From: CBDHHC01 sp965263345
Lineage (GTDB): Bacteria; Pseudomonadota; Alphaproteobacteria; Rhizobiales; CBDHHC01
DNA length: 64,000 bases
Assembly: GCA_965263345.1 (NCBI GenBank)
Contig: CBDHHC010000006.1
Span: forward strand, 434,001-498,000
Direction: 5' to 3'
The position numbers and the translations under genes were made by a program. The notes beneath the pieces were generated by a model. The model was not told where the DNA came from, made no database searches, and saw nothing but the letters and a program-made list of their open reading frames with translations. Positions within the stretch are counted from its first letter, which is position 1; each line of letters begins with the position of its first letter. Of this stretch, positions 60,385-64,000 are shown piece by piece.

Positions 60385-62610
60385 ATGTCTCAAAAAGATA
60401 ATCCATACTCTCATAATAATGACATGCCAGTTGGTGGTGGTGCGAAGAAGGTACTTTATACGCTTAAAACCGTACAGCGTATGGGACTTATTAATGCAAC
60501 AAAAGCCCTTAATTCAAAGAATGCTTGTAAAGCCTGTGCTTATGGAATGGGAGGACAACGCGGGGGGATGGTTAATGAACTTAACGATTTTCCTTCTGTA
60601 TGCAATAAAAGTGTCCAGGCACAATCTACGGATATTCAACCGCCCATTCCGGATGAAATTTTTGAACACACTCTTGAAGATTTGAAAGAACTCAGTGGCT
60701 ATGAGATTGAGCATCTTGGCCGTTTGGGGACACCTATTTTTAAGGAAAAAAATAGTTCGCACTATAAGCCTGTTGCGTGGGATTGGGCTCTTGATTATGC
60801 GGCAGGGAAATTTTCTCAAACAGAACCAGCTCGGAGCTTTTTTTATTCTTCAGGCCGCTCTTCAAATGAAGCTGGGTTTATTTTACAGCTTTTTGCGCGT
60901 TTGTATGGCACGAATAATGTCAATAATTGTTCTTATTACTGCCATCAGGCAACAAGTGTTGCTTTGAGCTCTAGCATTGGAAGCGGGACTTCAACAATTG
61001 AACTTGAAGATCTTACCGGGTGTGATGTCATTTTTGTTATAGGGGCTAATCCATCTTCTAATCATCCAAGACTTATTCATATGCTCAAAGCATGCCGAGA
61101 ACGGGGTGGGCATGTGATTATTATTAATCCAGCTAAAGAGCCTGGATTGGTGAAGTTTGCCGTTCCAAAGAGTTTGAAATCGATGATGTCTGGAGGAAGT
61201 CCTATCGCTTCGGTTTATTTGCAGCCGAAGATTGGTACTGACATTGCCTTGTTGAAGGGGATTGCCAAGGCTCTTATAGAGCTTAATGGTGAGGATAAGA
61301 GTTTTATCAAAAGATATACCTCAAATTATGAGGCTTTTTATGCAGATATAGAGGCTAATGGTTGGGATCGTATTGAGCAGATTTGCGGTGTCGCAAAAGG
61401 TGATATTTATAAGGTTGCTCAAGTTTACCAGCAGTCCAACAATACAGTCTTTGCCTGGGGTATGGGGATGACACATCATGTTCATGGTGTGGAGAATATC
61501 GAGTATATTGCAAATTTGGCTTTGTTGCGCGGGATGGTTGGTCAGCGTTTTCGCGGGCTTTTGCCATTGCGTGGACATAGCAATGTGCAAGGAATTGGAA
61601 CAATTGGCGTGAAGCCTGTGCTTCCTCAGGATGTTTTCCAAAAGATAGAGAGCGTATTAGATGTAAAACTCCCGACAGATGATGGGTATGATACAATTGC
61701 TTCTCTTAAAGCTGCGCAGGCTGGAGAGATGGATGCTGCTTTATTTATGGGAGGAAATATATTTGGCGCTTCGCCTGATCTGGCTTGGGTTCGTGAAGCT
61801 CTTGATAAAATTGATTTTAAGCTGTTTTTAACAACAACGTTAAATAAAGGGCATGTGAATGGTATGGACCATTCGGAAAGTCTTGTCTTACCTGTCACAG
61901 CGCGAGATGAAGAATGGGAAGCCACGACACAGGAGTCTATGTTTAACTATGTTCGTTTGAGCGATGGTGGTATAAAACGTCTTTCAGATGTTCGGCCTGA
62001 AAGTGTTATTTTATGTGATCTGGCAAAAAAGGTTTTACATACCAGTCCGATTAACTTTGAGACCTATAAGCAGCATAAGCATGTGCGTGAGGCTATAGCA
62101 AAGACGATTCCCGGCTTAGAAGAGTTGGCTGATATAGATGTCGCAAAACAAGAATTTCATATTCAGAACAGAGTAAAACATTCGCCTGAGTTTTCTACAA
62201 TAGACGGTAGGGCACATTTTCATGTTCGCGATATTCCTGAAGATCGAATTTGTTCTGGTTCTCCTAAGGGTAGTGTTCAATTTTTGTTAACTACAGTTCG
62301 TAGTGAAGGGCAATTTAATACAATAATTTATGAGGAAAAAGACAGTTATCGAAAAACACAAAACAGATGGTGTGTGCTTTTGAACCAAGATGATATCAAT
62401 ATGCTTGGAGTGTGTTCTGATCAAAAAGTGAATATTGTTTCTGAACATGGCGAGATGATTGGTGTTACAATTTATTCATTTGATTTGCCTCGTGGGAATG
62501 CCATGGCTTATTTTCCTGAAGCAAATGTGTTGTGTGGTGTTGATATCGATCCGAGAAGTAAAACCCCCGCTTTTAAATCTATTCCGGTATGGATAGAGGT
62601 TCCTCAATAA
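60385..62610 (+). CDS. Molybdopterin oxidoreductase, FdhF/YdeP-like
   Basis: A 741-residue molybdopterin/bis-MGD enzyme of the YdeP-like group (formate-dehydrogenase-alpha-like). The N-terminus has a Cys group NACKACAYGMGGQRGGM, then SVCNKS. The catalytic region is NNCSYYCHQATSVALSSSIG, followed by VIFVIGANPSSNHPRLIHML and GMGMTHHVHG. A C-terminal formate-dehydrogenase-type barrel includes RSEGQFNTIIYEE. No Tat signal, so it is cytoplasmic. The electron partner and substrate are unknown; E. coli YdeP is associated with acid resistance. It is followed after 4 bases by the TSUP gene. Confidence 0.9.
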   Translation: MSQKDNPYSHNNDMPVGGGAKKVLYTLKTVQRMGLINATKALNSKNACKACAYGMGGQRGGMVNELNDFPSVCNKSVQAQSTDIQPPIPDEIFEHTLEDLKELSGYEIEHLGRLGTPIFKEKNSSHYKPVAWDWALDYAAGKFSQTEPARSFFYSSGRSSNEAGFILQLFARLYGTNNVNNCSYYCHQATSVALSSSIGSGTSTIELEDLTGCDVIFVIGANPSSNHPRLIHMLKACRERGGHVIIINPAKEPGLVKFAVPKSLKSMMSGGSPIASVYLQPKIGTDIALLKGIAKALIELNGEDKSFIKRYTSNYEAFYADIEANGWDRIEQICGVAKGDIYKVAQVYQQSNNTVFAWGMGMTHHVHGVENIEYIANLALLRGMVGQRFRGLLPLRGHSNVQGIGTIGVKPVLPQDVFQKIESVLDVKLPTDDGYDTIASLKAAQAGEMDAALFMGGNIFGASPDLAWVREALDKIDFKLFLTTTLNKGHVNGMDHSESLVLPVTARDEEWEATTQESMFNYVRLSDGGIKRLSDVRPESVILCDLAKKVLHTSPINFETYKQHKHVREAIAKTIPGLEELADIDVAKQEFHIQNRVKHSPEFSTIDGRAHFHVRDIPEDRICSGSPKGSVQFLLTTVRSEGQFNTIIYEEKDSYRKTQNRWCVLLNQDDINMLGVCSDQKVNIVSEHGEMIGVTIYSFDLPRGNAMAYFPEANVLCGVDIDPRSKTPAFKSIPVWIEVPQ

Positions 62611-62614
62611 TTTT

Positions 62615-63379
62615 ATGGCAGATTTTCTCACACCTGAACTTATCGCGCTCCTTTTTTCTGCTGCAGTCTTAGCTGGTTTTCTTGATACGCTTGCTGGCGG
62701 AGGTGGGTTAATTACTGTTCCTGTCTTATTGCTTTCTGGTATGCCAATGATTGAAACACTTGGCACAAATAAACTTCAGGGAAGTATGGGGACATTTACA
62801 GCAAGCCTTATGATGTTTCGGAAGAAACAAGTAACTTTTCGAGATGTCCGTATTTTATTTGTGTGTGCCTTCATAGGATCTGTGATTGGGACTTTTACTG
62901 TATTGATACTTCATGTTGAGGTTCTTGAATTACTAATTCCAATCGTCTTAACATTTATTGCTCTTTATTTTCTTTTTGTCCCAAATGCCGGTGAGGTTGA
63001 GCGGAAAGCTTATATGGGGCCTCTTACGTATCGTCTCACGGCTGTGCCCGTGATCGGATGGTATGATGGTTTTCTGGGCCCTGGGACAGGTTCATTTTTT
63101 TCAGTGGCTGGTGTGGCATTGAGAGGTCAAACCCTTCTGAGGTCTACAGCCACTGCAAAAATTATGAATTTTGCGACGAATATAGGATCTCTTATTGTTT
63201 TTATCTGGGGTGGGAAGATTGTTTGGCTTGTGGGGCTTCTGATGATGGTGGGACAAGCTATTGGTGCGTGGCTTGGGGCCCATAGTATGATTCAAGGCGG
63301 GACGCGTCTGATCAGACCGCTTATTGTTGTGATGTGCTTGCTGATGCTGGCGCGTTATGGATGGGATAGATTGTTATAA
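62615..63379 (+). CDS. TSUP (TauE/SafE, YfcA-like) family transporter
   Basis: A 254-residue inner-membrane protein with about eight helices. GFLDTLAGGGGLITVPVLLL, LGTNKLQGSMGTFTASLMMF and the second repeat GWYDGFLGPGTGSFFSVAGV show the duplicated TSUP pattern. The family moves sulfur oxoanions or small organic acids, probably outward. It begins 4 bases after the molybdoenzyme stop without its own strong ribosome binding site, so it is probably translationally coupled to it and may handle a substrate or product of that enzyme. Confidence 0.9.
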   Translation: MADFLTPELIALLFSAAVLAGFLDTLAGGGGLITVPVLLLSGMPMIETLGTNKLQGSMGTFTASLMMFRKKQVTFRDVRILFVCAFIGSVIGTFTVLILHVEVLELLIPIVLTFIALYFLFVPNAGEVERKAYMGPLTYRLTAVPVIGWYDGFLGPGTGSFFSVAGVALRGQTLLRSTATAKIMNFATNIGSLIVFIWGGKIVWLVGLLMMVGQAIGAWLGAHSMIQGGTRLIRPLIVVMCLLMLARYGWDRLL

Positions 63380-63450
63380 AGTAGGATGGATTCGCTTTAT
63401 GGATCATGTTTTCTTTCTCGTTATATGATTTTAAAGGAGTTAGAGGGTGC

Positions 63451-64000
63451 ATGATGGAGAAGGTCTTCGATTATATTATCGTTGGCGCTGGGACAGCAGG
63501 CAGCTTGTTGGCAAATCGATTGAGTGCTGATCCTGATAAAACTGTTCTTCTTCTCGAAGCTGGTGGTAAGGATAATTATCACTGGGTGCATATTCCCGTC
63601 GGGTATCTTTATTGCATTAATAACCCTCGTACAGATTGGTGCTTTCGGACTGTTCCTGAAGAGGGGCTTAATGGGCGATCGTTAATTTATCCACGTGGTC
63701 GTATTCTTGGAGGGTGCTCTTCTATCAATGGTATGATTTATATGCGTGGCCAGGCTCGCGATTATGATCGTTGGGCTCATGAGACGGGGGAGAATGCCTG
63801 GTCATGGCCAGAGTGTCTTGAAGATTTTAAGCGTCATGAAGATAATTATCGTATGAATGGCGAAGCTAATGCACAAAATTATAAGTTTCATCGGGGTGGT
63901 GGCGAGTGGCGTGTAGAGAAACAAAGATTGCATTGGGACATTCTTGATTCATTTGCGGAAGCTGCAGAACAAGCAGGTATTCCTATCGTGGATGATTTTA
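63451..64000 (+). CDS. GMC-family FAD oxidoreductase, N-terminal part (3' end outside window)
   Basis: The first 183 codons of a glucose-methanol-choline oxidoreductase, cut by the window end; relatives are about 530-560 residues. FDYIIVGAGTAGSLLANRLS is the dinucleotide-binding motif, VLLLEAGG follows, and YPRGRILGGCSSINGMIYMR is the GMC signature 1. Choline or alcohol dehydrogenases of the BetA type are the closest in feel, but the substrate is open. GAGGG precedes the ATG at 63451 (a second ATG follows at once), with a further AAGGAG at 63434-63439. Seventy-one bases separate it from the TSUP gene. Confidence 0.93.
   Translation, partial: MMEKVFDYIIVGAGTAGSLLANRLSADPDKTVLLLEAGGKDNYHWVHIPVGYLYCINNPRTDWCFRTVPEEGLNGRSLIYPRGRILGGCSSINGMIYMRGQARDYDRWAHETGENAWSWPECLEDFKRHEDNYRMNGEANAQNYKFHRGGGEWRVEKQRLHWDILDSFAEAAEQAGIPIVDDF

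Noticed and set aside
1..64000. CRISPR arrays, insertion sequences, rRNA or tRNA genes
   Set aside because: I looked for regularly spaced repeats, transposase motifs with terminal repeats and cloverleaf patterns in the gaps and found none; a tRNAscan or ISfinder run would be needed to exclude them fully.

Overview
The window reads as a stretch of alphaproteobacterial chromosome. It is AT-rich, densely coded and mostly housekeeping. The assignment to Alphaproteobacteria rests on gene content and order: a DUF4167 gene beside prmC-prfA-ptsP-lysC with divergent ubiG; cobS-cobT of aerobic cobalamin synthesis next to bolA and a J-protein; rpmB beside a DUF3108 gene, an SUV3-like helicase and an S4 protein; and xerD divergent from aroK-aroB. 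I cannot name the genus. No tRNA, rRNA, CRISPR array, insertion sequence or prophage was seen.

Layout. 1-4.5 kb: end of sucA, then sucB and lpdA (2-oxoglutarate dehydrogenase); sucB carries two near-identical lipoyl domains. 4.6-11.2 kb: a small secreted protein, a LysR regulator, a strong candidate small RNA, an orphan helical protein, aspartate aminotransferase, a DUF2975/XRE pair, an outer-membrane barrel protein and a decayed membrane-protein gene. 11.4-22.5 kb: translation and metabolism (DUF4167, prmC, prfA, ptsP, lysC, ubiG, DUF1178, nitrilase-family amidase, grxC, comF-like, methyltransferase). 22.6-26.5 kb: a LOV (blue-light) histidine kinase, a single-domain response regulator and a chemoreceptor ending in a PilZ-like domain, all on one strand; this is the most interesting accessory module. 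26.5-31.1 kb: a benzoylformate-decarboxylase-like ThDP enzyme divergent from an Lrp-family regulator, a Tat-exported glycosidase-like protein and an orphan Flp pilin. 31.1-37.1 kb: mutT, argJ, a parvulin isomerase and secA with a long leader. 37.2-42.4 kb: an SLC13-type transporter with a structured leader, a small membrane protein, a dienelactone-hydrolase-family protein and two paralogous L,D-transpeptidase-family proteins. 42.6-54.4 kb: accA, xerD, a 47-residue membrane protein, aroK, aroB, a CNNM/CBS protein, a BolA protein, a J-protein, cobS, cobT, a phytase-like esterase and rpmB. 54.8-64 kb: DUF3108, SUV3-like helicase, S4 protein, a sterol-desaturase-family protein, a YdeP/FdhF-like molybdoenzyme, a TSUP transporter and the start of a GMC oxidoreductase.

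How parts fit. sucA-sucB-lpdA supply all three subunits of one complex. prfA and prmC couple a release factor to its methylase. cobS and cobT give two of the three cobaltochelatase subunits; no cobN is in the window. argJ (arginine), lysC and the aminotransferase (aspartate family), and aroK-aroB (shikimate) provide amino-acid synthesis. The LOV kinase, regulator and chemoreceptor are close enough to be one operon linking light to taxis or adhesion, but that link is inferred. Several genes appear to start at TTG or GTG (grxC, cobT, the phytase-like gene, accA, argJ).
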